From NCBI GenBank assembly GCA_021775425.1, contig JAJFHX010000020.1, positions 1 through 64,000 on the forward strand: 64,000 nucleotides of DNA, read 5' to 3'. A model generated the notes under the pieces. That model had not been told where the DNA came from. It saw nothing but the letters and a program-made list of their open reading frames with translations, and made no database searches. The stretch comes from Hyphomicrobiales bacterium. Its GTDB lineage: Bacteria; Pseudomonadota; Alphaproteobacteria; Rhizobiales; HXMU1428-3. Positions 35,058 to 44,154 of this stretch are shown piece by piece. The number at the start of each line of letters is the position of its first letter. Position 1 is the stretch's first letter. The translations under genes and the position numbers were made by a program.

Positions 35058-36758
35058 TTAAGTATTCCCTTTACCACTGGTTAAAATTCTGCGTGCAATC
35101 ACCTGCGCCTGAATTTCAGCAGCTCCTTCAAAAATATTCAAAATCCGCGCATCACACAATACTCTCGAGATCGGATATTCAAGAGCAAACCCGTTGCCAC
35201 CATGTATCTGCAATGCATTATCAGCTGAGCTCCAGGCAATTCGCGCACCAAGCAGCTTCGCCATACCGGCCTCAACGTCACAGCGTTTCTCATCATCTTT
35301 TTGCCGGGCAGAAAAGTAGGTCAATTGCCGTGCGATCATAATCTCAACTGCCATCATAACCAACTTGTCAGAAACTCGGGGGAAATTGACAATCGCTTTG
35401 CCAAATTGTGTCCGCTCAGTCGCATAGCGAAGGCCAAGCTCAAGGGCAGACTGTGCAACACCAATAGCCCGCGCCGCTGTCTGAATTCGGGCCGCTTCAA
35501 ATGTTTCCATCAATTGCTTAAAGCCCTGACCTTCTTCAGAACCAAGAAGATTGCTTTTGCCAACTTTAAAGCCATCAAAGGAGATTTCGTATTCCTTCAT
35601 GCCCCGATAACCAAGCACTTCAATCTCGCCGCCACTCATGCCATCATTCGGAAACGGCTCTTCATCAGACCCCCGGTCCTTTTCAGCCAACAGCATCGAA
35701 AGCCCCCGATACCCTTTTTCATCAGGGTTTGTGCGTACCAATAACGTCATCAGATCAGCGCGCACAGGATGCGTGATCCAGGTCTTTTGCCCGGTCACCA
35801 CATAATCATCCCCCTCAACAACCGCCCGGGTTTTAAGGGAAGCAAGATCAGAACCAGTGTTCGGTTCCGTAAACACCGCTGTTGGTAATATCTCCCCGCT
35901 CGAGATTTTGGGCAACCAGTGTTCTTTTTGCTCAGTTGTGCCACCACAAAGAATAAGTTCCGCAGCAATTTCAGACCGGGTACCAAGCGAACCAACACCG
36001 ATGTAACCACGTGAAAGCTCTTCAGAAACCACACACATCGATTCTTTACCAAGCCCGAGACCACCAAATTCTTCAGGTATAGTCAGGCCAAACACACCAA
36101 GCTCAGCCATCTTTTCAAGAATATCCATTGGGATATAATCATTCGCAAGATGCCATTCATGCGCATGGGGTACAACTTCAGCCTCAGCAAAGCGGCGCAT
36201 CTCATCCCGCATCGCCTCATAAGTCTCATCAAGGCCGGTGTCACCAAAAGTAGCACTGCCATCACTTTGCAGCATCAGTTCAATTAAAGCTTTGCGCGCC
36301 GCCGCTGTATTGCCCTTTTGCATAAGTTCAACAACCGATGCATTCTGGAACGCGGCCAGATCATCCGGCCCAAGCCCAAGCTCAAACGGGCGAATATATT
36401 CATTCTGGCTCATGGCAATGCCACCCGCCATCTGCGAGAGATATTCAGAAAAACCGATTTGCACAATCAGCTTTTCCTGTTCGCCAAGTCTGCCCTCTTC
36501 CTGCATCCGCAATGCGTAATCACGCAATTGCTTCAGGCTTTCGGCATATGTCATAAACCAGGAAAGACCATGCCCTGCATGCTGCTCTTCATCAAACAGC
36601 GCGCCATCAATCTTACCCTCAGGGCCGGATACACGAGCCAGAACATTACGCTTTGCCGTTTCAGCAAGATCAACCGACAAAGCCACGGCATCATCAAGCA
36701 GTTCAAGTAAATTTGGCAAAAGCGTACTCTCTTGTTCTGTACTAACAGCAAGGGTCAT
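35058..36758 (-). CDS. mcd: Methylsuccinyl-CoA dehydrogenase (ethylmalonyl-CoA pathway)
   Basis: A 566-residue acyl-CoA dehydrogenase with a long N-terminal extension (about 1-170) typical of Mcd, which oxidises (2S)-methylsuccinyl-CoA to mesaconyl-CoA. Visible are FDEEQHAGHGLSWF and GGIAMSQNEYIRP in the extension, then FTEPNTGSDLASLKTRA, TWITHPVRADL, and FEGAAEIQAQVIARR with the catalytic Glu at the end. ccrA, encoding an earlier step, lies 3.9 kb upstream on the same strand. AGGAG precedes the ATG. The intermediate mutase and epimerase are not in the window. Confidence 0.92.
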   Translation of the reverse strand: MTLAVSTEQESTLLPNLLELLDDAVALSVDLAETAKRNVLARVSGPEGKIDGALFDEEQHAGHGLSWFMTYAESLKQLRDYALRMQEEGRLGEQEKLIVQIGFSEYLSQMAGGIAMSQNEYIRPFELGLGPDDLAAFQNASVVELMQKGNTAAARKALIELMLQSDGSATFGDTGLDETYEAMRDEMRRFAEAEVVPHAHEWHLANDYIPMDILEKMAELGVFGLTIPEEFGGLGLGKESMCVVSEELSRGYIGVGSLGTRSEIAAELILCGGTTEQKEHWLPKISSGEILPTAVFTEPNTGSDLASLKTRAVVEGDDYVVTGQKTWITHPVRADLMTLLVRTNPDEKGYRGLSMLLAEKDRGSDEEPFPNDGMSGGEIEVLGYRGMKEYEISFDGFKVGKSNLLGSEEGQGFKQLMETFEAARIQTAARAIGVAQSALELGLRYATERTQFGKAIVNFPRVSDKLVMMAVEIMIARQLTYFSARQKDDEKRCDVEAGMAKLLGARIAWSSADNALQIHGGNGFALEYPISRVLCDARILNIFEGAAEIQAQVIARRILTSGKGNT

Positions 36759-36998
36759 CGAAGTCTCCTAAATGATATTCAGCTTGGATTACTATTGAAA
36801 ACGGCTCCATCAGACGAAATGAAGTGCAACAAACAGACCAAACCACAAAATGAATGCAGGAGATTTATCAGCACAGCGTCAGAGACGCAAGCTTAGAGCC
36901 ATTGAAACTCGCCTAAAGCAGCATCTAAAATGGTATTAAATGCAATTAACCGTCATTTACTGGCCATTCACGAGTATATTTACAGTTCTCAGCTCAAC

Positions 36999-39900
36999 TT
37001 ATTCTTTTTCAACCAGAGATTTTTGCAGATTTTCAGCAAACTTTTTCGCTCGTTCGCGAAAGCCTTCAGAAACACCTTTGCCCTTTTGCGGGGATCTGTC
37101 CTGAGCATCTTCACTAAATTCAGACCAGGCCGGTATCTCGCCATTTCCGTTATTTAGTCCCTCAGCTCTCGCTTGATCATGTCCCATCGGTGGTTGCCCA
37201 TCTTGAAGAGGATAGCGCTGAGGGTTTCGTTGAGGAAAACCATTGCGCCCCATCTCTCTGTTGGGCGGTGGACGCATGCCATTAACTCTCCCCTCATCTC
37301 TCAAGGCGCCATTTCTAATGGTTCCATTGTGCCCGGCAGCTCCCTGATGAGTTTCCTGTGGCCGTTGCCGCACCACTGGCGGGCCTGAAGGCGGCACCGA
37401 AGGAGGGCCAGAAGGTGGACCGGCAAGATGTCCCGAAGGTGCCATTGGTGGCAAAGGAGGCCCACCAGCAACACCGCGTGGATGCCCGGCTGGCGGTCTG
37501 CCACCTGGCGTTGGAGGCATCATGCCGTCTCTTCCAGATGGTGGCCTCATGGGGCCATCACGGCCTTCGCCCGGCAATCTGTGTGAAACCGCGTCATGTC
37601 TGCCATCCCGGTCGATTCTGCCCAAAGCTGGCTGCACCGGTGGTTGATGGTGAACTGGTGGTTGCACAGGCGGCATCCCACCATGCTTTCCCCCGGGCGG
37701 CAGATCAGCAGCATTCCTTAAAGGCACAGGTGGAAGATCCGGCGGCCCTGATGAAAACGGTGCACCAGCACCAGGAAGCTCAGGCGGCCTCACAGGCTGT
37801 TCTGGCTGTTCACTATCAGTATCCCTCACATTAGCAAATATATCCTGAGAATTATCCATGTCCGGATATCCAGTATCAGCTTCAGTCTCATCTTGCTCAT
37901 CTGGAGAATTATTGGCTGGTATTTTCCGCGCCAGATACATCCCCAAAGGCTGTGAGTTTGAAGTCACATCTCTTACTTCTTCATCTCTGCCGTCTTCATA
38001 CCGGGCATCCTGATCATTAGTCATCTCATGACGATCAGCAATCATAGAGCCTGACAAGTCAGGCTGTTCCGGTGGTACGGCAAGAAACCCACGTTGAACT
38101 GGGACTTCGATTTCAGGATCAGTCATCCGGTCATCAATTTCATCAGCAGCATCAAGCTCACTTTCATAAGCTGAGCGATCATCATGCTGATGATCAGCCC
38201 CTGCAACAGCAGACCAGTAATCTTCCTCTTCACCAGCATCCAGCGAAGTCAGATCAGCCTCTGAAAATTCGGTCTCGGCAAATTGATCTAAAGCATTGAC
38301 CCCGGCTTTCTGACCAATCGGCAAAGCAATGTCGCTTGATTCAAACACCTCATCTTGATCCTGGCCAACAGCCCGATCAGACCTGACCTCAGCTTCCTCG
38401 TCATTCAATTGCGCGTCTTGAAAACTCTCATTCTGAGCATCTCTATTAAATGACCCATCTTCAAACGGCTCACTACCAAATGCACCTGTTTCAAATGACG
38501 AAGCATGTTCACTCTCAGAAGCTGAATAAACATCTTCATCGCTCACAATCGGTGGCACATACCCGGCAGCCGTTGAAACTTCCTCATGCCAGATCGCCCC
38601 TGTATCAGCTGGCAGACCATCATCAACCCTGTCATCACCACTGAGCGGCACTGTCAATGCCCCTTCACCTTCCTGATGATCAAGAATTTCCACCACCGGT
38701 GGGGTTTCAGTCCTGCTGGCAAAACCATCATCAGACCAATCAGCTTGATGATCTTCCTCAGTCCCAGAATATGGTTCGTCCTGTTGTTCTGTCTGATGCT
38801 GCATCTGCGCCGTTAAAGCGGCCAGTTCCGCTTCCAATTCCCGCTTTTTATCCAGCAATGTTTGAGAAATGAACGCAGAATCAGCATCTTCAGATTCATC
38901 ACTTAAAGAATTCTGTTCAAAAACAGGTGACTCTAAATCAGTCACTTGTGCCTCTTGTGCTTCTTGTGCATCTCGCGCATCCGCACCTCCGGCAGCTTCT
39001 ATTTCTGCCGTTCTGCTCTCTTCCGTTCCACCCTCAGAAACCAGTTTCTTAATTAAATTTGGTACAAAACCAATTGAAGTCGGCCCGCCTGTATCAGCGT
39101 CATTCATAGATGCATAATCTTCAACAAATTCATTATCATCAACAAATTCACTATCTTCATTATCAGAATAACGCGCATTTTCTGATGCCTCAAATCCGGC
39201 ATCTGTCCGGCCGTCTTCCACAGTATCATCCTGCTTTAAAAAAGCGGGCGGCTCACCAACTGTATCGAGATAATCACTTGCCAGTGCATTTAATACATCC
39301 TGATTGAGTTCAGGAACCTGATCAGATGAAAACTCTTCACTTAAATCAGCATGATGCTGGCTATATGCTTCAACCAGAGCAAGACGGTCAAAAAATTCTA
39401 TATTAGCCTGTTCTAAGGAAAAACGGGTCGGCGTATCCACGGCCAGCAACGCAGCCTGTTCAATCCAGTTTTCCCGTGCAACCCTCCCGGGCTCACCCAG
39501 CGCTTCAGATATCCAGATAATATCCGCTTCCTTAAACGCGGCAACATCCTTGAAACTTGAAATTCCATTTCTGTTGAGCAACGCCGCAACGTCCTCATCA
39601 ATACCTTTGATCAGCTGAAGGTTATTTTCATCTCCTCCAACATCAAGGTCATCCTCGTCAATTTCAGCCGCTGCCCTTGTATCACTTTCCAAATCCTCAT
39701 CTGGTTCAGCAACAGGGGTGAGGACCAGCCGAGGCTGTTTCACAGGTTCAACTATTTGAGCCTCTTCTAAAGGCTCATCTTCATCATGGATTAACTCTAT
39801 CGCAGCTGCTTCATCAACATTTTCGTCATCAGCCAGCTCTTCATCAGCCATCTCAACTTCTACAACGATGGTATCAGCAAAGTCGTTATCAGAAACCAAA

Positions 39901-40304
39901 TCCTCAGCAACCTCATCTCCGTCTGACCATGGCGTATCTCTGGCCTCATCAGTCACAACAAACTCATCCCGCTCATCCTGAAGGTCATCATCATTCTGTT
40001 CACTGCCGCCGATAACAGGCAAAGGCAATGGAACCACTCGAGGGGAAACAACAGATTCTTCATCAAGGGAGGTTTCAACTGGTGAATTTTCAGAGAGGGG
40101 AACTTCATCTATGCCAGCAGTATCAACAAAAATCGCATGGTTGATTTCATCCATCTGCTGCGCGACAGAACTGACTTTTTCTAATGCGATTTCTTTTTTA
40201 TGCTGGTCAAGGTCATTGGCCGCTTTGATGTCATCGACCAGCTGACCAACAGCTGAAATTATGGCATCAACCGATTGGATGATTTTCTCATCTGAAGAAC
40301 TCAT
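36999..40304 (-). CDS. Large acidic/proline-rich protein with a helix-hairpin-helix-like segment
   Basis: A 1,101-residue protein of unknown function with no signal peptide or membrane span. An N-terminal helix (1-55) leads to an extremely Asp/Glu-rich region, interrupted at about residues 225-295 by a folded-looking segment (LQLIKGIDEDVAALLNRNGI, then FKEADIIWISEALG) resembling helix-hairpin-helix domains of the DUF4332 type. The C-terminal quarter (about 850-1060) is Pro/Gly-rich with PPSGPPSVPPSGPP, and the last 26 residues are a basic amphipathic helix. AGGGGA precedes the ATG. It sits between ccrA and mcd. A scaffold or nucleic-acid-associated role is only a guess. Confidence 0.85.
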   Translation of the reverse strand: MSSSDEKIIQSVDAIISAVGQLVDDIKAANDLDQHKKEIALEKVSSVAQQMDEINHAIFVDTAGIDEVPLSENSPVETSLDEESVVSPRVVPLPLPVIGGSEQNDDDLQDERDEFVVTDEARDTPWSDGDEVAEDLVSDNDFADTIVVEVEMADEELADDENVDEAAAIELIHDEDEPLEEAQIVEPVKQPRLVLTPVAEPDEDLESDTRAAAEIDEDDLDVGGDENNLQLIKGIDEDVAALLNRNGISSFKDVAAFKEADIIWISEALGEPGRVARENWIEQAALLAVDTPTRFSLEQANIEFFDRLALVEAYSQHHADLSEEFSSDQVPELNQDVLNALASDYLDTVGEPPAFLKQDDTVEDGRTDAGFEASENARYSDNEDSEFVDDNEFVEDYASMNDADTGGPTSIGFVPNLIKKLVSEGGTEESRTAEIEAAGGADARDAQEAQEAQVTDLESPVFEQNSLSDESEDADSAFISQTLLDKKRELEAELAALTAQMQHQTEQQDEPYSGTEEDHQADWSDDGFASRTETPPVVEILDHQEGEGALTVPLSGDDRVDDGLPADTGAIWHEEVSTAAGYVPPIVSDEDVYSASESEHASSFETGAFGSEPFEDGSFNRDAQNESFQDAQLNDEEAEVRSDRAVGQDQDEVFESSDIALPIGQKAGVNALDQFAETEFSEADLTSLDAGEEEDYWSAVAGADHQHDDRSAYESELDAADEIDDRMTDPEIEVPVQRGFLAVPPEQPDLSGSMIADRHEMTNDQDARYEDGRDEEVRDVTSNSQPLGMYLARKIPANNSPDEQDETEADTGYPDMDNSQDIFANVRDTDSEQPEQPVRPPELPGAGAPFSSGPPDLPPVPLRNAADLPPGGKHGGMPPVQPPVHHQPPVQPALGRIDRDGRHDAVSHRLPGEGRDGPMRPPSGRDGMMPPTPGGRPPAGHPRGVAGGPPLPPMAPSGHLAGPPSGPPSVPPSGPPVVRQRPQETHQGAAGHNGTIRNGALRDEGRVNGMRPPPNREMGRNGFPQRNPQRYPLQDGQPPMGHDQARAEGLNNGNGEIPAWSEFSEDAQDRSPQKGKGVSEGFRERAKKFAENLQKSLVEKE

Positions 40305-40531
40305 AAAAACAATGTCCCCTTAACCCATGCACCAGAAAAGACATGCAACTAATTATAAACTCAAGAAGTTTCAATATCACAATTTACTATATATAGACCC
40401 GTCAAAGGCCCGGAAACTTCAATATATTCATGAAATATAATACCAACAAAATATTTATGAAATGAGTACAAGTTTATATATTCTGACAATTTAATGATCA
40501 TTTCATGGCAATTCAGGTATATTTGCCCACC

Positions 40532-40561
40532 AAAAAAAGAGGCCCCCAAAAAGGGAGCCTC
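40532..40561 (-). terminator. Strong terminator of ccrA
   Basis: On the minus strand GAGGCTCCC pairs with GGGGGCCTC around a TTTTT loop (one G-T-type mismatch position), followed by seven T residues (40538-40532). It lies about 50 bases after the ccrA stop. Confidence 0.9.
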
Positions 40562-40612
40562 AGATGAATAAATATTTTTCTTCCCGGCTGGGTAAAGCAT
40601 CAACCAGCTCAG

Positions 40613-41854
40613 TTAAGCATTCCGTGCTTCTTCGAGCGTCTTCATACCGGTTTTTTTCGCCCCGACAAGACAGGACATATTGCCCGGCGCATGCAGATTA
40701 TTCATCATCTTCATATGCGCTTCCGGAATACGATCCCATTCAAACAATTCAGACATACAAGGGTCAACCCGTCCTTCAATAACCAGTCGGTTCGCACTCG
40801 CAGCCTGTTTAAGATGCGCAAAGTGAGACCCCTGAATACGTTTCTGATGCATCCAGACATAACGAGCATCCATAGTCAGGTTAAATCCGGAGGTGCCGGC
40901 ACAGAAAACAACCATACCACCCCGTTTCACAACGAAGGTAGATACAGGGAATGTCGCTTCACCCGGATGTTCAAACACCATGTCAACATTCACACCCTTG
41001 CCGGTAATATCCCAGATCGCCTTACCGAATTTGCGAGCTTCACCAAACCATTTGGCATATTCCTCACTGTTCACCTTTGGCAATTGACCCCAGCAGTTAA
41101 AATCCTTGCGGTTCAAAACGCCCTTGGCACCAAGGCTCATTACAAATTCACGCTTGGATTCATCAGAAATAACACCAATCGCATTCGCGCCAGCCGCTTT
41201 AATCAACTGCACAGCAAAAACACCAAGCCCACCAGAAGCACCCCAGACAAGAACATTCTGCCCCGGTTTCAATTCATGCGGCATATGACCGAACAGCATC
41301 CGGTATGCGGTTGCCAGTGTCAGCGTATAGCTCGCCCCTTCTTCCCATGTCAGATGAGTTGGCCGCGGCATTAACTGCTGCGCCTGCACCCGTGAAAACT
41401 GTGCAAATGACCCTTCCGGCGTTTCATAACCCCAGATTTTCTGACTTGTTGAATACATTGGGTCGCCGCCATTGCATTCCTCATCATCACCGCCTGTCAT
41501 ATTACAGTGGACGACTACTTCATCGCCAACCTTCCAGTTGGTCACATCCTTACCAACAGCCCAGACAACACCAGAAGAATCCGAACCGGCTATGTGATAA
41601 TCAACATCATGCACATCAAAAACTGAAACAGGCTCACCCTTCGATGCCCAGACACCATTATAATTGACGCCAGCCGCCATATTGAAAACCAGCACATCTT
41701 TCGGGCCAAGCTCCCATACAGGCAAGGTCTCTACCTGCATCGCTTTATCCGGATCACCCTGGCGCTCACGGCGGATCGCCCATGCATACATTTTTTCAGG
41801 CACATGGCCAAGCGGCGGTATCTCACCGATTTCATAAAGATCTTTGGTCGTCAT
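40613..41854 (-). CDS. ccrA: Crotonyl-CoA carboxylase/reductase
   Basis: A 413-residue medium-chain-dehydrogenase enzyme that reductively carboxylates crotonyl-CoA to ethylmalonyl-CoA with NADPH and CO2, the key reaction of the ethylmalonyl-CoA pathway. It begins MTTKDLYEIGEIPPLGHVPE, the conserved start, with GAGGAAG upstream; the longer ORF to 41929 is not needed. The cofactor motif is WGASGGLGVFAVQL, and the catalytic region contains ITGKGVNVDMVFEHPGEATFP. The ending CLVGAKKTGMKTLEEARNA is typical. Its own terminator follows, so it is probably transcribed alone. Confidence 0.97.
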   Translation of the reverse strand: MTTKDLYEIGEIPPLGHVPEKMYAWAIRRERQGDPDKAMQVETLPVWELGPKDVLVFNMAAGVNYNGVWASKGEPVSVFDVHDVDYHIAGSDSSGVVWAVGKDVTNWKVGDEVVVHCNMTGGDDEECNGGDPMYSTSQKIWGYETPEGSFAQFSRVQAQQLMPRPTHLTWEEGASYTLTLATAYRMLFGHMPHELKPGQNVLVWGASGGLGVFAVQLIKAAGANAIGVISDESKREFVMSLGAKGVLNRKDFNCWGQLPKVNSEEYAKWFGEARKFGKAIWDITGKGVNVDMVFEHPGEATFPVSTFVVKRGGMVVFCAGTSGFNLTMDARYVWMHQKRIQGSHFAHLKQAASANRLVIEGRVDPCMSELFEWDRIPEAHMKMMNNLHAPGNMSCLVGAKKTGMKTLEEARNA

Positions 41855-42158
41855 AAACACTTCCTCTAAGTCACAATCCAACATTGCCTGCTGTCTGATA
41901 TCTGTCTGACAGTCAGTCCCGTTCCCCATATTTCAAATTAGCTCAGGTGCCAAATCAATATAAGCAGCCGAGTTTTAAGTCAACTAAACCATAGATCAAT
42001 GCTAAAATTTTTAATATTTATTTCTATTTTCAATAAGTTAGAGGGAATTCAAAACCGCTTAATTTTACTTACAATTTTAATTAAATTCTCTTGAGGCCAT
42101 AAAATGAAGCTCAATCTTTCCCTGCTATTATGCTCGAAGGATAAATGGAGAGGGCCAC
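41855..42158. other. Divergent promoter region of ccrA and the 80-residue membrane protein
   Basis: About 300 bases, AT-rich toward its right side, with no credible gene. I see no clear operator. Confidence 0.4.
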
Positions 42159-42401
42159 ATGAACAATAAAATAACAAACCGCGTGCCGACATATCTGAAT
42201 GCACCCACCTATTGCAAAATCGTAACACCGTTTGCCATTGGTGTGTCCTCACTGATGCTCACGACGCTCAGTATGTTTGCATTCAATCTGCCCACCATCC
42301 TCGCCGAAACTTCATTCGGTTCACAATTGATATTCGTCATTGAACTCGCTTTCATGATCACCTGTACGGGCGCCCTATGGAAAAGAGCACTCAGAAAATA
42401 A
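42159..42401 (+). CDS. Small membrane protein with two hydrophobic segments
   Basis: An 80-residue protein with a strong ribosome-binding site (GGAGAGGG) before its ATG. A basic, Tyr-rich N-terminus is followed by two hydrophobic segments (about 22-48 and 53-73) and a Lys/Arg end, so both ends probably face the cytoplasm. I do not recognise a family. It is convergent to the acidic secreted protein next to it. Confidence 0.6.
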   Translation: MNNKITNRVPTYLNAPTYCKIVTPFAIGVSSLMLTTLSMFAFNLPTILAETSFGSQLIFVIELAFMITCTGALWKRALRK

Positions 42402-42429
42402 AAAAAAACCCGGACAACGAGTGCCCGGG
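42401..42429 (-). terminator. Terminator downstream of the acidic secreted protein
   Basis: On the minus strand CCCGG (42429-42425) pairs with CCGGG (42413-42409), loop of 11, followed by eight T residues (42408-42401). It lies about 80 bases after the stop of the gene at 42510-42920 and overlaps the 3' end of the convergent small gene. Confidence 0.7.
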
Positions 42430-42509
42430 CCATCAAGTTTTGATAGAGTTGATAGATAGAGAAATCAATTCATTCGAAAAATTTCACAAAGACTAACTGT
42501 CAAATAAGA

Positions 42510-42920
42510 CTATTGGTTAGCTTTGTTATTTTCATCAGGATATCCTTCAGTTACTTTATCCTGATCAGGACCGTCGCCCTGTTCAATTTCTTTTTCCATG
42601 CCGGATTCGGCTTGATCAAGGTCAGGTTTTTCACCAAGAGCGCCGTCATCTTCAACATAGATAAATCCATCTTCAATCGTGGCTTTTTCATTACCAACCA
42701 TTGAGAATTCCTGACCATCATCAAATCTGACAATACAATCTGAATTGCAGATATCTTTAATGGTTTCACCATTAGCAATTACGTAGGTTTTTTCATTGCC
42801 GTTTTCGACAATAACCACACTACGCTCAGAGCTTTCAAGATTTGTCAGCTCAAGAGAAAGTGCTGGTGTAGCAATTGAAAAAACACCAACAGCAATAATG
42901 CTTCTTAGTACGTTTTTCAT
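42510..42920 (-). CDS. Small acidic secreted protein with one Cys pair
   Basis: A 136-residue protein with a clear signal peptide (MKNVLRSIIAVGVFSIATPALS) and ribosome-binding site GGAGAGGA. The mature part has a small beta-like region (ERSVVIVENGNEKTYVIANG, then DICNSDCIVRF with Cys spaced by four) and a C-terminal Asp/Glu/Gln-rich tail of about 45 residues, probably disordered. The Cys pair could form a disulfide. I do not recognise the family. Confidence 0.75.
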   Translation of the reverse strand: MKNVLRSIIAVGVFSIATPALSLELTNLESSERSVVIVENGNEKTYVIANGETIKDICNSDCIVRFDDGQEFSMVGNEKATIEDGFIYVEDDGALGEKPDLDQAESGMEKEIEQGDGPDQDKVTEGYPDENNKANQ

Positions 42921-43291
42921 TTATTTAGTCCTCTCCAAAAGGAAAACTGATTAATCACTGAGTGTAAAATGGATGAACCATTTAAAATCAGTCGGTCAGG
43001 CACTGGCCTCAAAAAGAATGCCGCACCAGCCCTTCCGATTTACTCTCTGTAACAGCACTTTTCATTATTTTTTAGATTTGAAAAGCGAATTTTATCGTTG
43101 TTAATTATCGAAATTTTCGATATTAAAATGTAAGCATATTCAGCCCGTTATGCGTGCATATTACCGGCGCTAAAAATCAAAAGCCCGATAACAAAGCACC
43201 GGGCCAAAATAAAAAAATGCAACTTTTCAAAAATCAGCACCTATTGAGTCTGAATTGACAGGAAAAGACCAGGAAAAGGCCAGAAAAAGGC
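42921..43291. other. Intergenic region before the LysR regulator
   Basis: A 370-base gap with no credible gene. It contains a palindrome at 43106-43122, listed separately, and a GCCCG...CGGGC hairpin (43183-43204) followed by TTTTGATTTTT on the minus strand, although no minus-strand gene ends there. Confidence 0.45.
43106..43122. promoter_or_regulatory. Palindrome with a LysR-type T-N11-A core
   Basis: TATCGAAATTTTCGATA is a perfect 8-bp inverted repeat around one central base. It contains T-N11-A (43108-43120), the generic LysR-family binding pattern, 170 bases upstream of the LysR gene. The distance is larger than usual, so it may serve the divergent gene. Confidence 0.4.
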
Positions 43292-44137
43292 ATGGACATA
43301 AACCACATCAAAACCTATCTCGCCATTGTTGAAACCGGCAGCTTCATAGATGCCGCTGATCGCATCCACGTCACTCAGTCAACCGTCAGCGCACGCGTCA
43401 AAAGCCTTGAAGAACAGCTCGGGCAAATCTTGTTTCATCGCTCAAAATCTGGAGCAACACTGACTAATTCAGGTGAACAGTTCCACAAACATGCCGTCGC
43501 CCTTTTGCGAGTCTGGCAGCATGCTCAACTTGATGTCAGTCTGGCTGAAGATCACACAGCTCATATCGCTATTGGTGGGCAGGTGAGCCTTTGGGAAGGG
43601 TTCCTGTTGTCCTGGCTATCACAATCAAGGCGCGACAATCCGGAAATAGCCCTAACAGCATCAATGGGGCACGGCGTCATTTTAATGGAAAGACTGGTTG
43701 AAGGCACGCTTGATATCGCTGTCATGTACCGCCCGGTACATCGGCCAGGCCTGGTGATTGAACATTTATTTGACGAAGAGCTGATCCTTGTCACCAGTGG
43801 CAACCCGGAAGTTGAACGACCAGGGCCGGATTACATATTCCTCAATTGGGGTCCTGAGTTTTTAGCTGACCATGCCATCGCCTATAAAGAACTGCAAAGG
43901 CCAGGTCTTAATCTGGATCTCGGTTCCCTTGCCATCAGCTACCTGCTGGAACAAAAGGCATCAGGCTATTTCCCCATCCGCATCTGCTCAAACTATCTTA
44001 AAACAGGTCAGCTAAAACTCATCAAACCGGCTCCAAAATTTGTTTACCCAGTTTACGCCGTTTATTCTGAAACTTCTGAAGAAGAGTTCATTTCACCCCT
44101 GCTCAACGGTTTAAGGAGCGTTGCGGCAACGCTATAA
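43292..44137 (+). CDS. LysR-family transcriptional regulator
   Basis: A 281-residue regulator. The N-terminal winged helix (IKTYLAIVETGSFIDAADRIHVTQSTVSARVKSLEEQLG, shown here in part) has the usual HTH, followed by a periplasmic-binding-like effector domain (LVEGTLDIAVMYRP, EELILVTSG). The C-terminal region is slightly shorter than the family average. The gene stands alone and convergent to trmD, so the target genes and effector cannot be guessed from context. Confidence 0.93.
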   Translation: MDINHIKTYLAIVETGSFIDAADRIHVTQSTVSARVKSLEEQLGQILFHRSKSGATLTNSGEQFHKHAVALLRVWQHAQLDVSLAEDHTAHIAIGGQVSLWEGFLLSWLSQSRRDNPEIALTASMGHGVILMERLVEGTLDIAVMYRPVHRPGLVIEHLFDEELILVTSGNPEVERPGPDYIFLNWGPEFLADHAIAYKELQRPGLNLDLGSLAISYLLEQKASGYFPIRICSNYLKTGQLKLIKPAPKFVYPVYAVYSETSEEEFISPLLNGLRSVAATL

Positions 44138-44154
44138 TAACTGCTTCTGTAACA

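Noticed and set aside
37358-37834. 158-residue frame and other plus-strand frames in 37-39 kb
   Set aside because: Shadows of the low-complexity minus-strand gene; their composition follows its repeats.
40691-41374. 227-residue frame on the plus strand
   Set aside because: Antisense to ccrA, which is unambiguous; no conserved features.
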